Shown: in pieces, positions 44,752-56,090 of the stretch
Layout: each line of letters opens with the position of its first letter
Numbering within the stretch: the stretch's first letter is position 1
DNA from: Vesta saturnalis
Lineage: Eukaryota; Arthropoda; Insecta; Coleoptera; Lampyridae
Length of the DNA: 64,000 nucleotides
Assembly (NCBI GenBank): GCA_036346205.1
Contig: JARFJB010000390.1
Span: 740,501-804,500 of the forward strand
Reading direction: 5' to 3'
Made by a program: the position numbers and the translations under genes
The notes under the pieces: generated by a model
What the model saw: only the letters and a program-made list of their open reading frames with translations
Databases searched by the model: none
What the model was told of the DNA's origin: nothing

Positions 44752-46102
44752 GGTTATTACAAATGATGTTCCTGATTTCGATTGCATATGTCACTGGAAT
44801 ATTATGTATTAGAACCATTTTGGTTGGTACCGCTGGAAAGAAAAACTCATAAAGTTTTGTTTACATTGATTTCGGTATGTATCAGTTGTTTCTTAAGTCC
44901 ATTGTGGACAGTTTTGTGCAATGGCTGAATTTGAAAACAAGAAAGCAATTTGTGTGCTAGATTATCACGTTAACCAATCAGTTATTACTGTTCAACGTCA
45001 CTTTAGAACCAGATTTAATGAAGATCCTCCTAGCAATCACTCTATTCGCAAGTGGTACTTGAAGTTTAAGATAAATGGCTGCATTTGTAAAAAGGAATCA
45101 ACTGGAAGGCCGTCAGTGAGCAATGAAGTTGTGGAGCAGGTAAGGGAAAGTTTTACCCGCAGTCCACAGAAATCTACTGTTAAATGCAGCAGAGAGCTCG
45201 GTATACCACAGCCAACAGTTTGGAAAATTTTACGTAAATGTATTAAATTCAAACCTTACAAACTTCAACTGCTTCAAGTATTAAAACAAAATGACAAAGA
45301 TAAAAGACTCTCTTTTTGTGAGAGCATGCAAGTCTTGATTGAGGATGAAAACTTTCTACAGCGTGTGGTCTTTAGTGATGAAGCAACGTTCCACTTATGT
45401 GGTAAAGTAAATAGACATAATGTAAGAATATGGGGCTCAGAGAACCTACACTCTTACATTGAGCACGTGCGTGATTCTCCTAAAGTTAATGTGTTTTGTG
45501 CTATTGCTTACAATAAAGTGTACGGGCCTTTCTTCTTTATTGAACAAACTATAAATGGAATGGTTTTCTTGGACATGATGACGGAATGGCTTATACCACA
45601 ATTAGAGCAAGATTCCCCAGATTTCATTCTGTATTGGGATGGCGCACGTCCACATTACCACTTGGGTGTTAGGGCTGAACTTAACAATCTGCTACCTGAG
45701 AGATGGATCGGGCGGGTTGGTCCAAATGATGACGCACTCTTGAACTGGCCTCCAAGATCTCCGGACATCACTCCCTGTGATTTTTTCTTGTGGGGATACA
45801 TCAAGGATAAAGTGTATACACCACCATTACCACAGAGCATACTTGATGTCCAACGACGGATTGCCAATTCCATCGAAACAATCAATCAAGAAACTCTCGA
45901 CAACGTATGGCGAGAGCTTGATTACAGGCTTGGCATCTGTCGTGTCACAAGGGGCTCCCATATTCAACATTTGTAATTCTGAATACCTGTTATGAAACTT
46001 TTTGAGTTTTCCTTCAAATGTAACTATTTTTTATATTTGTAAAACGAATAAAACTCGATTTATGTATGCTTGAAATCATGATCATAATTTGTAATAACCC
46101 TG
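44749..46102 (+). mobile_element. Intact mariner-like transposon (1,354 bp)
   Basis: Perfect 16 bp terminal inverted repeats CAGGGTTATTACAAAT (44749-44764 and 46087-46102), extending imperfectly to about 40 bp, flanked by TA on both sides. It contains a single uninterrupted transposase frame, so it could be autonomous. Confidence 0.93.
44921..45976 (+). CDS. Mariner-like transposase, intact, DD46D spacing
   Basis: 351 codons, no stop or shift. The N-terminal helix-turn-helix (residues about 5-70) has I-R-K-W-Y and T-G-R-P-S; the second DNA-binding part has P-Q-P-T-V-W-K-I-L. Catalytic residues: D153 in V-F-S-D-E-A-T-F, D240 in Y-W-D-G-A-R-P-H, D287 in S-P-D-I-T-P-C-D-F-F-L-W-G. There are 46 residues between the last two, five more than in the other transposases here, because of a G-P-N-D-D-A-L-L-N-W insertion. 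No intron is evident. The enzyme would cut at the TIRs and insert at TA. The ATG at 44921 precedes the conserved start of the domain and no better one exists. Confidence 0.93.
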   Translation: MAEFENKKAICVLDYHVNQSVITVQRHFRTRFNEDPPSNHSIRKWYLKFKINGCICKKESTGRPSVSNEVVEQVRESFTRSPQKSTVKCSRELGIPQPTVWKILRKCIKFKPYKLQLLQVLKQNDKDKRLSFCESMQVLIEDENFLQRVVFSDEATFHLCGKVNRHNVRIWGSENLHSYIEHVRDSPKVNVFCAIAYNKVYGPFFFIEQTINGMVFLDMMTEWLIPQLEQDSPDFILYWDGARPHYHLGVRAELNNLLPERWIGRVGPNDDALLNWPPRSPDITPCDFFLWGYIKDKVYTPPLPQSILDVQRRIANSIETINQETLDNVWRELDYRLGICRVTRGSHIQHL

Positions 46103-46777
46103 TATATAAGATGTAAATTTATAATTTTAGTTCATGATTATATAATAATTTTCTCACCACATTTGAATTAAATGAAACAATAGAGACTAATCGTGTTAGT
46201 GAATTGTAATGTATTTTATTACAACTTCTGCACGTTGTCCCAACAATAAATAATAACAATAAATTGCTTTGACTAGCATCTCAAGGGATAGGGTTCATAT
46301 AGTTCAGTATAAAAAAAAAAACATTAAGCATTTACGTAAGGTTCTTTTGTAAAATAAATTCAATTATGATTTTAAATTAAATCTGGAATTGTGTGCATTC
46401 TAATTTTATTCACTTTGTATCATCTGAAAATATATAACATGTTGTGCACATGTTGCGCGCATGCGAATTTAATTGACCTGAATATATGTGTGCATCACAT
46501 CAGGACTGAACAACAACGTTAATGTAATTTAGGTAAGTATCTTTTTTCTTTTAAAATAATATTGAATCATTATAAAATCAATATTATTTCCAGACTAGTA
46601 CATAATTTACTTGCATGCTTTACATAAAGGCACAAAAATAACTCAGAATAATAATAATAATATTCAACGTAAGCTCAACTAAGTATAAAATATTCATAGA
46701 CTCACATTAATGGATATTTTCTTTCAGCTGACCCAATTTTCATTTCAAAAGTAATTCGTCTTCCATGGATATTATTG

Positions 46778-46892
46778 ATCCATCGGTGGAAGATCTACAG
46801 CACCAGCATATTATGGATACGCTGCATAAATATTTACTCCACTGATGGAAGGTCTACAGCACCAACATACATAGGTATGCTGCATAAATATT
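46778..46892. repeat. Tandem duplication, about 59 bp x 2
   Basis: TCTACAGCACCA and GCTGCATAAATATT recur at a 59 bp spacing with several substitutions. Confidence 0.7.
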
Positions 46893-48187
46893 AAGTTTGT
46901 CAATTGTCCGAAAGCACTTTAATTTATTTTATTATATTAATAAATATAATTATTTATTTTCACGTTATTGTGTTCGAAAATACAATAATTTTGTCAGCAT
47001 TCAAATTAATTATGCACTGTTTAATTTTTATTTCAATTAAAATAATGACGCAATGGTAATTTGGTTAAAATAATTTTTAATTTAAACGAAATAATTGAAA
47101 TAAATCGATTTACATTCACTTGTATACCGACAACACATCACTCGGAATAACATTTACGTTATCCTTATTTTTATTTACAATTTTAAATTTCAATTGTTTA
47201 GTATTATAACATTTTTAGGTTATACGAACCAAATGGACGATCCTAACATAACACTGCCTAATTCTCATTGGCTAACCATTTTTCAGAAATTTTTAAATTA
47301 TTATTTTTACACATAACTTTTTTGTGTTGTCAGATCATAGGAACATAATTATTTTTGAATTCTACACAAAATTTTCACCCCACATGGCATATTTCCATTT
47401 AAAATTCTTAATATATCTAAATTCTAACCAATATGCAAATTTTCATATACACATTTACTTATATCTAACTTATCCTACATCCTACAGGTAAACTACTAAC
47501 AGAAATGGATTCTACGACCCAAAATACATCAGGATACACCAGTGTTTAACACTTTTATGGTTTATGTTGAAAAACTCCATCTCAAGCACTACGTACCATA
47601 ACCTGTTTTCTCAACTTTTCTGCTTAAATTACACCAAGAATGTTAATTTCAGTTGTAACACTTCCTAATCACATTATTATGTAAGTTGATAACATAATAT
47701 TTGCTTAATTTCACTTTTAAACTTAGTAATTTATATGACTCTTATTAAATCTGTTCTGATTTCAAACTCTTTAACATGTACTTTACTCATATTACGTTGA
47801 TTGATCCAGTTTACTTTCTTTTTGTTCTAGAATAGAAGCATATTATGTTACTAGACTAGAATATCATCATACAAATGGATTAAATGTATTTAATAGAAGA
47901 AAATACATATTTTTACAATTCCGAAGATGCTTGGAGACTATTATAATGAGGAAATTTAATGTTCAGCTATGATTACACTTTTATACTTATGAAATCTGAT
48001 TTAACTAGCTAACAAAATGTCCTATAATCACATTTGTACTTAGTATTATGTTAATTTGTTCTTATGCAATTTGCGCTTTACATATATGCTTACTCAATTC
48101 CATTGCAATTAATTTACGCTTAATGTAGTTTTTAATCTGAGCTCATATCATTCTGATTATGATATTTAGCTTAAGAAATATCATCCA

Positions 48188-48190
<3 letters not shown>

Positions 48191-48222
<32 letters not shown>
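48191..48222. repeat. (TA)n array
   Basis: About 16 TA units within featureless AT-rich DNA. Confidence 0.85.
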
Positions 48223-48226
<4 letters not shown>

Positions 48227-48489
48227 GTTATAAATTCCTTATCAAATAATAAGCGTGAGAGCAGTGTTACTTTATATTTTAGCTTATAAATAAATATTTC
48301 GTAAATAAATGTTGCCTTTTTTACCTCAAAATTGCTCGAACAAAGAGAAAATATGTTTCCGCATTTTTAAAAATTGTCTTGCTCTTAAATATGGGGATAA
48401 ATCAAAATTCTGTTGAAAAAAACTGAGGCTGATCAAAATATCCATGAAGACAGTATAAATTTGATCAATTACTCTATTTTTCCGTTGCA

Positions 48490-49985
48490 GCCTACGTATG
48501 ATTAGTTGTAGATTATAGAAAATTAAATCTAACATTGCAAGACGATAAATTTCCTTTACCAAATATCACAGATATTATTTATTCATTGGTAGGTGTGCTA
48601 TATTTTCGTCATTTAGATTTAAGTCAGGATTACGATCGAATGGAAGTAATTCCAGAAAGTTGAAATTATACAGGCTTACCATGGAATTAAAACAAGTCCA
48701 AGCGCATTTTCGAGATTAATGACAATAGCTACGTCAGGGTTTAACTATGAATAGTGTTCTATTTATATATGATTTAATTGTGTTCGGATGAAACTTGACG
48801 AACATAATAAAAATCAATGTTTTTGATAGGTTACGAAAGGTTAATTTAAAACTTAAGTCAATGTATGAATTTCTTAAAAAGGACATTCTATATATAGATC
48901 ATAATAAAAAGTTATCCACAATCAAACAATGCAGACGAAGTAAAGCGATTTATTGCTTTCGCTAATTATTACAGGAAGCTCATACCAAACTTTTCAGAAT
49001 TATCATCGCCTTTAAATAATTTATGTAGGTATAATGTTCCTTTAGAATGGACAACCTAATGTTATTCATCTTTTAAAATACTAAAAGATTTACTAATTCA
49101 ATGACCACTTTTACAATATCCAAGTATTCAGAAGATAATAAGTTTAAATTGGATACCGATGCTTCAGGAATAGCATTAGGTGCGGTTTTATCTAATGCAA
49201 ACGGCAGACTAGTGTCTTACGATATACCTAGGATAAATAATTAACAAAGTTGAGAAAATTACTGATGATGACAAGCAAAAGTTAATTTTAAACGATTTTC
49301 GCTTACTACCGACAAGTGATAATGCGGAAATAAAAATAATGACAAATAGCATTAAGGTATATTATTTTTGGAAAGGTTTGAGTATCGATGTACAAAATTA
49401 TATAAAAAGTGCGACAAGTGTCAAAAATAAAAGTATACTAAACACATAAAATAACCCGTGAGTGTGACTACAACAGCACATTGAGAGTTTGATAAAGTAT
49501 GTTTACGAATTGTAGGTTCTTTAGACAAAGATAACTTTAATTTCTCATACATAGTAACTATACAATGTGACTTAACTAAATATGTAGAAGTATATCTTTT
49601 AGAATCTAAGGACGCAGTAACAGTAGCGAGAACATTTGTTAATAATTTCATACTGTTTTGCAGTTCCTAGTGAAATTGCTACTGGTAGAGGTTCAGAATT
49701 CATATCATCTACTGTGACAGATATGTAAATTATTCAAACTGAAACACTTCATTTCCACAGCGTACCATCACGAAAACATTGGTTCCTTAGAAAAATAACA
49801 TAAAGTGTAGGGGCTTATTTAAGAATTCAAACGGAAAACCAAAATACGTCATGGTGTACTGGTGCTTCACATATACACTACTGTGCATAGTGAAACTAAA
49901 TACACTCCCTACAAATTGGTTTTAGGTAAACTATGTAAAATTCCAAGTAATGTAACTAATAATGTAGAACCTTTGTATAGCTTTG
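48490..49985 (+). pseudogene. Ty3/gypsy pol remnant (RT, RNase H, integrase)
   Basis: Plus strand, many stops. RT: V-V-D-Y-R-K-L-N at 48505, F-P-L-P-N-I-T-D-I, F-x-H-L-D-L-S-Q, then D-E-V-K-R-F-I-A-F-A-N-Y-Y-R-K at 48935-48980. RNase H start: D-T-D-A-S-G-I-A-L-G-A-V-L at about 49153-49190. Integrase: Y-Y-F-W-K-G-L near 49360-49382, F-N-F-S-Y-I-V-T-I-Q-C-D-L near 49538-49575, A-V-P-S-E-I-A-T-G-R-G-S-E-F near 49662-49702 (the D of the usual D-R-G is G), and Y-T-P-Y-K-L-V-L-G near 49900. No LTRs found. The catalytic YxDD box is not readable. Confidence 0.8.
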
Positions 49986-50171
49986 ATAATATTACCCTTT
50001 AGTACTGAAGTATAGGTTACAAAAGCACATAGTGATGCAAGAACAAATTCAATTACAACATTGAATGTGTGTGTGTGTGTGCGTGTGTGTGTGTGTCTAC
50101 CTGTTCCGTGTGCAGTGTGTATGTGTGTGTGTGTGTGTGTATGTGTAGGTGTGAGTGTGTGTGCAGGTGTG

Positions 50172-50228
<57 letters not shown>

Positions 50229-50343
50229 TAGGTGTGTGTGTGTGTGTGTGTGAGTGTGTGAGCTTTGACAATTATCCTTTAGTACTGAAGTATAGGTTAC
50301 AAAAGCACATAGTGATGCAAGAACAAATTTAATTACACATTGA

Positions 50344-50422
<79 letters not shown>

Positions 50423-50612
50423 TGTGTGTGTGTGTGCGCGTGTGCGTGTGCGCGTGCGTGCGCGTGTGTGCCTACTTGTTCCGTGTGCATGTGTAGTGTG
50501 TGTGCGTACGTGCGTACTTGCGTGTGTGCGTATGTGTGTGTATGTGTGTGTATGTGTGTCGTGCGTGCTTGCGTGCATGTGTGCGTGTTTGGATGTGTTT
50601 GTGTGCGTGTTC
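49979..50612. repeat. (TG)n microsatellite in a tandem duplication of about 283 bp
   Basis: The segment containing TTTAGTACTGAAGTATAGG (about 49979-50064) is followed by a TG tract and repeats at about 50262-50345, followed by a second, longer TG tract with a TGCG-rich end. The duplicated segment is the tail of the gypsy remnant, so the whole unit was duplicated. Frames within the TG tracts are not genes. Confidence 0.85.
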
Positions 50613-50904
50613 GTGTGCTCGAAATGCTACCTTGGTAACGAGGCGTAGCCGAGTTAAACAATTAGTCGAGATCACCAAAGTAGTTCGCGCACGTGTTACA
50701 AACAATTTTTTTTCTACAACATCAAACTATGTATATCCCTTAAAATTGTTTTAAATAATTTTTTCTTGGATTTTGCTTGACTGAGGACCACAAAGTTAAA
50801 ATACAATAATCTCAGAGTTTACATGCAGTGCGTGAAATATGTATTTCGCACTATTTGCACGTTGTTATGGTAACGTAGGAAAATAAAAAACGTATCATTT
50901 CGCA

Positions 50905-51601
50905 GGTCCCGGAAAATTCACCGCCGACAATTCACCGGCAGCAATTCACCGACAACAAATCACCAGTAAATTCACCGCCACAACAATTCACCGAAACAAC
51001 AATTCACCGAAACAAAATTCATCGCTCATAATAAGAATAATTATTAGATATTTTAATTATCTTCAATAGAATCTTAACAAAAATATATTACAGTAACACA
51101 CTAATTTTGTTTTCTAATTAGTTAAAATAACTTACCTTCTGTTATTCGATTTTGATATACCTTTGATTAATTCCTATGAAAAGTACATTATCATAACTCA
51201 TTTAGTTTTGTTCACTAATTAGTCAAATAATTACCTTTAATAGATCCTATTAAAAGAACATTACAATAATGGCCGTTTACACCGTAATTCTTAAGCCATA
51301 CTTAAAGTTAAATAAAGCTTTATTACTATAGAAAATAGCAAACCACGGTAAGCCATTAATTTTGTTTAATATTAGTGAAAAATGATATAAATAGGGGGTA
51401 AGCATATTTACCCAAGTACTATCTGGTGGTTATAGATAAGTTACTTTTCACTAATTAGTTAAATAATAATTTTTTCCGGTGAATGTTGGTTTCGGTGAAT
51501 TGTTATTTCGGTGAATTGTTGTGGCGGTGAATTTACTTTCGGTGAATTGTTGTCGGTGAATTGCTGTCGGTGAATTGTTGGCGGTGAATTTTCCTAGATC
51601 C
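50905..51601. mobile_element. Foldback/MULE-like non-autonomous element with iteron inverted repeats
   Basis: Terminal inverted repeats of about 105 bp (50905-51020 and 51475-51601) are themselves built of repeated AATTCACCG units with CAACA or CGACA spacers, at least six per side. A 9 bp duplication CATTTCGCA flanks it (50896-50904 and 51602-51610). Nine-base duplications and tandem-repeat inverted ends are known for Drosophila foldback elements and MULEs. The interior is AT-rich and noncoding. Confidence 0.8.
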
Positions 51602-51619
51602 CATTTCGCATATTATTAA

Positions 51620-52020
51620 TGCGCGAACCTCGTAATTTTTTGACGTTTGTAGAAAAATGTCTTTTATAGAGAATTTAATTTCACATAGCTTTCCATTATA
51701 AAGTATTTTAATGTGAAGCCAAAATGTATTAAATATTAATCCAATCAAATTGAAAATGCTTAAACTGGATTATCTATATTTTTATAGAAGCGGGCGGCTT
51801 TGGAATTTTTTTTGATGTTAGCATCTAGATGTCTATTAACCTCTATCTGACATGAAGTTTGGAACATCCATCTGACATAGTTTATTATTATTTGCCTATT
51901 TTCGTTATTATCGTATTAAAAAAGAAGTTGCATAATCATCCTAAAGAAATTATTTCATTTGTTTCAATTTTCACTTTGTAAGTTGAAAGGTTGTGTGTTG
52001 GTCTACACCAGATATTTTTT
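51620..52020 (+). repeat. Dispersed repeat family, copy 3
   Basis: Related to 29430-29760 and 31390-31600, for example TTGAAAATGCT, GCATCTAGATGTCTATTA, GTTGCATAATCATCCTAAA. The foldback element at 50905 lies just upstream, possibly within a longer copy of this repeat. Confidence 0.6.
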
Positions 52021-53262
52021 GTCAAATGGTACATTTGGAAAGCTGAAATTTTCAGGAGTTTATAGTGGGTTTAAAACCGCTAATTGTCAATTTGTTTGTG
52101 GAATTTTTAGTTAACTCCAAAAAAGGTACGCGATCTTAAAGAAAAGTTTTGATCAAAGTATTCCCACTTTACGAGCTGAGGTGAAGATTATGAAGAGCTG
52201 ATAGCTTATGTATTATAAATTTACTTCAGTTCGCCCTAATGAACTGATAATAACGGTAGCTTATTTTTCTTTCTTTAGTGCTTTGATTTATTTTGTGTTG
52301 CGGTATTATCGATATTTTGTAATTGCAATCAAACAACTTTTTGATAGAATGTATGCTAGTAGAAACTGATTTATCAGAAACAAAAAAAGAAAATGAAAGT
52401 ATTTATAATTAAATAACGATTTGAATAGATAATAGAAGCTGTGCAACATTTTTAAAGAAATTTCTTCTATTTAGAAAATGTTATACAGAAAAATAAAGTT
52501 TAAACGTACTATCTTTACCTGAATAAACTCCATTCTAAACTGACAAAACTTTTTAGCTTTGTTTTCTAAATTGAACATAACTGTAATATTGTGACTTCCG
52601 TTCTTACAATTCTGACACCGTTTATTTTTGTACGTTGAGATGGCAGAGCTTTGCATACAAATATCTAGAAATTTCTTGCTTTATCTTAAAGGTACAAAAT
52701 TTACTTGGTATAGAAGATATACTTATTTTAACAATGATAATTTAACTTGCTAAAGTACCGTAGGATTTTGTTCAATCCACAATTAAACATGCATCTTGTC
52801 TGGAAAATGTTAATAAGAATAATCTTCTTAACAATTGAAGAGGTTAGTAGTTTGAGGAATTTATGACATTTTAGTAACAAAAGCTGCAAATAAAATAATA
52901 TGTATAATGTGCTGCAGGCACCACAAAATTAGAACTTCTATTACTTCTAACTACTGACTTTTATGTTATTCGAATATCTTGCGGTCTTAGAATTGTTGTA
53001 AAGCTTTGAGATAAGACATGCATTTAGTTTTAATGCTAAATATTTATGTAAGTCGTGTAGCGTGATTCCTTATCTTTTTCGAAAATAATTTAGCATAAGA
53101 AACTTCATTCAAACTAGTAATTATAGAAAAGCAAAACCGAGGAATAGTAAATAGCTATATTAAACTTCTAAATGCTACATGAAGAATTATATTTGATATT
53201 ATTGTTATTGTTTTACGTGTCTTTTCCAAAATTTGTTATCAACTATCATATGCAAATGTAAT
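52021..53262. other. No recognised feature
   Basis: AT-rich, short frames only, no paired repeats found by eye. Confidence 0.4.
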
Positions 53263-53372
53263 TCAGATATTGAAAAAAAGAAACAAAAACTAGCTCAACT
53301 TAATTTTAATAAATGTGGTAATAGAAGCTTTTCTGCCTTGTTTCACTAAACGTTTAATAGTATATATGTATA

Positions 53373-53430
<58 letters not shown>

Positions 53431-53594
53431 ATATCTAAGATCATTATGAGCCGCAGGACATATTAACAGTACAGATATTGAAAAAAGAAACAAAAACTAG
53501 GTCAACTTAATTTTAATAAACGTAGTAATAGAAGTTTTGTTATGAACGAATAATAGTAATAGAAGCTTTTCTGCTTTGTTTCACTAAACGAATT

Positions 53595-53672
<78 letters not shown>
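53263..53672. repeat. Duplicated unit with two (TA)n arrays
   Basis: 53266-53350 and 53470-53590 share GAAACAAAAACTAG and TAGAAGCTTTTCTGC, and each copy is followed by a (TA)n array (53363-53427 and 53598-53672). Between them, 53428-53474 holds a segment with AGGACATATTAACAGTAC that recurs at 58007-58052, also right next to a (TA)n array. Confidence 0.75.
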
Positions 53673-53674
<2 letters not shown>

Positions 53675-55743
53675 TTTTTATTTTGGAGTTTTCGGCAAAA
53701 TGTTATTCTTCATAAAAAGTTTTGCTTGGCCTGAAACTTATTTTTAGCCTACACTCGATTTTTAAAATCAAGTAGGCCTTTCCAGTTGAGCAAAAACTAT
53801 TTTCATTTTAGGTAAAGTACCTTTTCTGTTCATAGCATGCCAAAATCTTGTTAAGAAAAGTTGTTCGGAATGAGAAGCTATGGCCATATGCAGGATGATA
53901 GTTATGTAAATTTTCGCCGCAAAATTAATAATAAAGGTCTTTATACTATTGTCGACGCCATATTGATTATTATCAAAGTACGGTAGGTCAATTACTGCTA
54001 TTTGAACGATATTATAAAATTGCGTAAACTTCGCATGATTTAATGGAAAAATAGAAGGAACTGTAGTAAACAATTGCAGTAACTGCATACATCATATCTA
54101 GGATATTCTTTAATACAACATAACAAAAAACAAATTAAATGCTAAACATTGAAACTATTCGACGTAATATCCTCCTCTTAGTACACATTCTTCTATTCGG
54201 GTTCTAAATTCTAGGTAGGTCGATGAAAGCGTTTCTTCATTCACACTAGCAACAGCTTCTATGATTTTTAGTTTTAAATTTTCCAAATCGTCTTCTAATT
54301 CGTTTGTGTAAACTTTTTCCTTTAGGTAGCCCCGTAAGAAAAAGTCCAGTGGGTTGAGGTCTGGAGATCTCGCCGGCCACTTTAGTGGACCAAAGCGTCC
54401 AATCCACCGATTAGGAAAATGCTCATTTAACCAGGCCCTAACTCTCAGTATGGAATGTGCAGGACATCCGTCTTGTTGATAGGAAAGCTTTCCTCTGAAC
54501 TCTAAACTCTCCTCTTCTAATTCGGTCATAACAAAGTTGTTCAAAAGCTCCAAGTATGTATTTTGGTTTAAAATATTCAAAAAATAGGGACCAATGATTC
54601 TATTGTGGAGTATTCTGCACCAAACGTTTACTTTTTTGAAACGCTGACTCCGGGTTCTGATACGAAAATTTGGATTGTTCTGAGCCCAAAATCTACAATT
54701 TTGCGTTGACACAACACCATTGGTCGAAAAGCTTGATTCGTCACTGAACATAATATTTCCATAGAATAATCTACGGTCCATTATTCTTTCTCCCATGAGT
54801 AGACAGAATTCTAATCGATGGTCATCATCTCCGTCTTCTAGTTTATGGACAAACTTGGGTTTGAACGGATGAAAATAATTTTTAACTAAAATTCTCTGAA
54901 TGTGTGACTTACTTATTCTAAAATTCTCTGACCTTTTTCGCAGTGATAATTTTGGTGCTCCTTGAACTGAATTAAGAATTACTAGTGTGGCAGCGTCCTC
55001 TTCGTCATATTGTCGTGGTAGTCTCTTGGTGTCCTTCACATCGCCAGTTCTATCAAATTTTTTAATAAGTTTTGTTGCTGCTTGCCTGGTTATATGCACG
55101 TCTGGATATTTTTGGTGAAATATTTGTATTGTATATTTGTAGCTGACATTTCCAATGTCATAACACTTTACTAAGTAGATACGCTGATCTAACGTTAACA
55201 TTTTTGACGTGTGTGATGGTACATAAAACATGTAACTTTACTGTCGCAGAAAGGGATTTTGTTTGACAGTTGCTATCGAAATGCAACTCGATTTTCGACT
55301 TGCATTATCAGGCAAAGGTCTTGAATTTGGAGTAGTCTCATTGTGATAAAAAATATTTGATGTGCTATTATCCTCAAATTTAAAATTAGCATAAATTTTC
55401 GTAAAATAATGGCGTATTATCAACAGAAAAAGTACTTCACCTGAAACGAAATTGAAAAATGAAGAATTTTATCAAAGTAGGAAGTAGACACATGCCCATA
55501 ACTTTTCATTCCGAACAACTTTTCTTAACAAGATTTTGGCATACTATGAACAGAAAAGGTACTTTACCTAAAATGAAAATAGTTTTTGCTCAACTGTAAA
55601 GGCCTACTTGATTTTAAAAAATCGAAATTAGGCTAAAAATAAGTTTTAGGCCAAGCAAAACTTTTCATGAAGAATAACATTTGGCCGAAAACTCCAAAAT
55701 AAAAAAGTTTACAAGAGTGCGCAACCCCATCCGGGGAGACCCT
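53673..55743 (-). mobile_element. DD41D mariner-like transposon B
   Basis: Inverted arms of about 220 bp (53673-53893 and about 55485-55710) share CTTTTTATTTTGGAG, AAGTTTTGCTTGGCC and AAAATCTTGTTAAGAAAAG. The right side extends to GGGAGACCCTATA at about 55743, probably the true end; on the left this last 30 bp are missing and a (TA)n array starts instead. An intact transposase frame lies inside. Confidence 0.8.
54155..55231 (-). CDS. DD41D mariner-like transposase B, intact
   Basis: 358 codons from 55231; the second ATG at 55201 (M-L-T-L-D-Q-R-I-Y-L) better matches the family start. N-terminal helix-turn-helix with Q-A-A-T-K-L-I-K-K-F and S-K-S-H-I-Q-R-I-L. Catalytic D164 in M-F-S-D-E-S-S-F, D254 in Y-Q-Q-D-G-C-P-A-H and D296 in WPARSPDLNPLDFFL, with 41 residues between the last two. 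The usual L-W-G is L-R-G. No intron. Acts at the element's inverted ends. As the frame is whole and all three acidic residues are present, it may be functional, although the element seems to lack its left tip. Confidence 0.9.
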   Translation of the reverse strand: MFYVPSHTSKMLTLDQRIYLVKCYDIGNVSYKYTIQIFHQKYPDVHITRQAATKLIKKFDRTGDVKDTKRLPRQYDEEDAATLVILNSVQGAPKLSLRKRSENFRISKSHIQRILVKNYFHPFKPKFVHKLEDGDDDHRLEFCLLMGERIMDRRLFYGNIMFSDESSFSTNGVVSTQNCRFWAQNNPNFRIRTRSQRFKKVNVWCRILHNRIIGPYFLNILNQNTYLELLNNFVMTELEEESLEFRGKLSYQQDGCPAHSILRVRAWLNEHFPNRWIGRFGPLKWPARSPDLNPLDFFLRGYLKEKVYTNELEDDLENLKLKIIEAVASVNEETLSSTYLEFRTRIEECVLRGGYYVE

Positions 55744-55758
55744 ATATATATATATATA
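55744..55758. repeat. Short (TA)n between transposons B and C
   Basis: Seven or so TA units separate the end of element B from the CAGGGTGG start of element C. Confidence 0.8.
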
Positions 55759-56090
55759 CAGGGTGGTCCTTTTGAAGTGTTACAAAGCGATATTGAGAAA
55801 ATGGCTGAATGAAAATAAATGAAATATCTAGGGATACAATGGGTCGTTGGGGGACACTTTTTGACAGAGTAAATAATGTTTTAACCCTTTCCACTTTTTA
55901 GAGGCGGGGGGTTACTTTTGGATGTTAGACGAAAAGGCGTAGTATTCTTTACAGATTCGTAATCTCCAGAAAAAACTACGTTATAATCAATAAATAATTT
56001 AATGACAATGTCAATGTCACTACGCTAAATTAAACAAAATTAAAAAGAAAATCAACAGAAGAAAAAACTGATATTAGGTACATTATTTTA

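Larger units (their letters stand above)
46103..48489. other. No gene recognised; short repeats only
   Basis: AT-rich. It contains a 59 bp tandem duplication at 46778-46892 and a (TA)n array at 48191-48222, otherwise nothing I can identify. Confidence 0.4.

Noticed and set aside
49421..49651. Minus-strand 76-codon frame
   Set aside because: Antisense to the gypsy integrase remnant.
50053..50754. Several frames of 70-110 codons in both directions
   Set aside because: Artefacts of the TG tracts.
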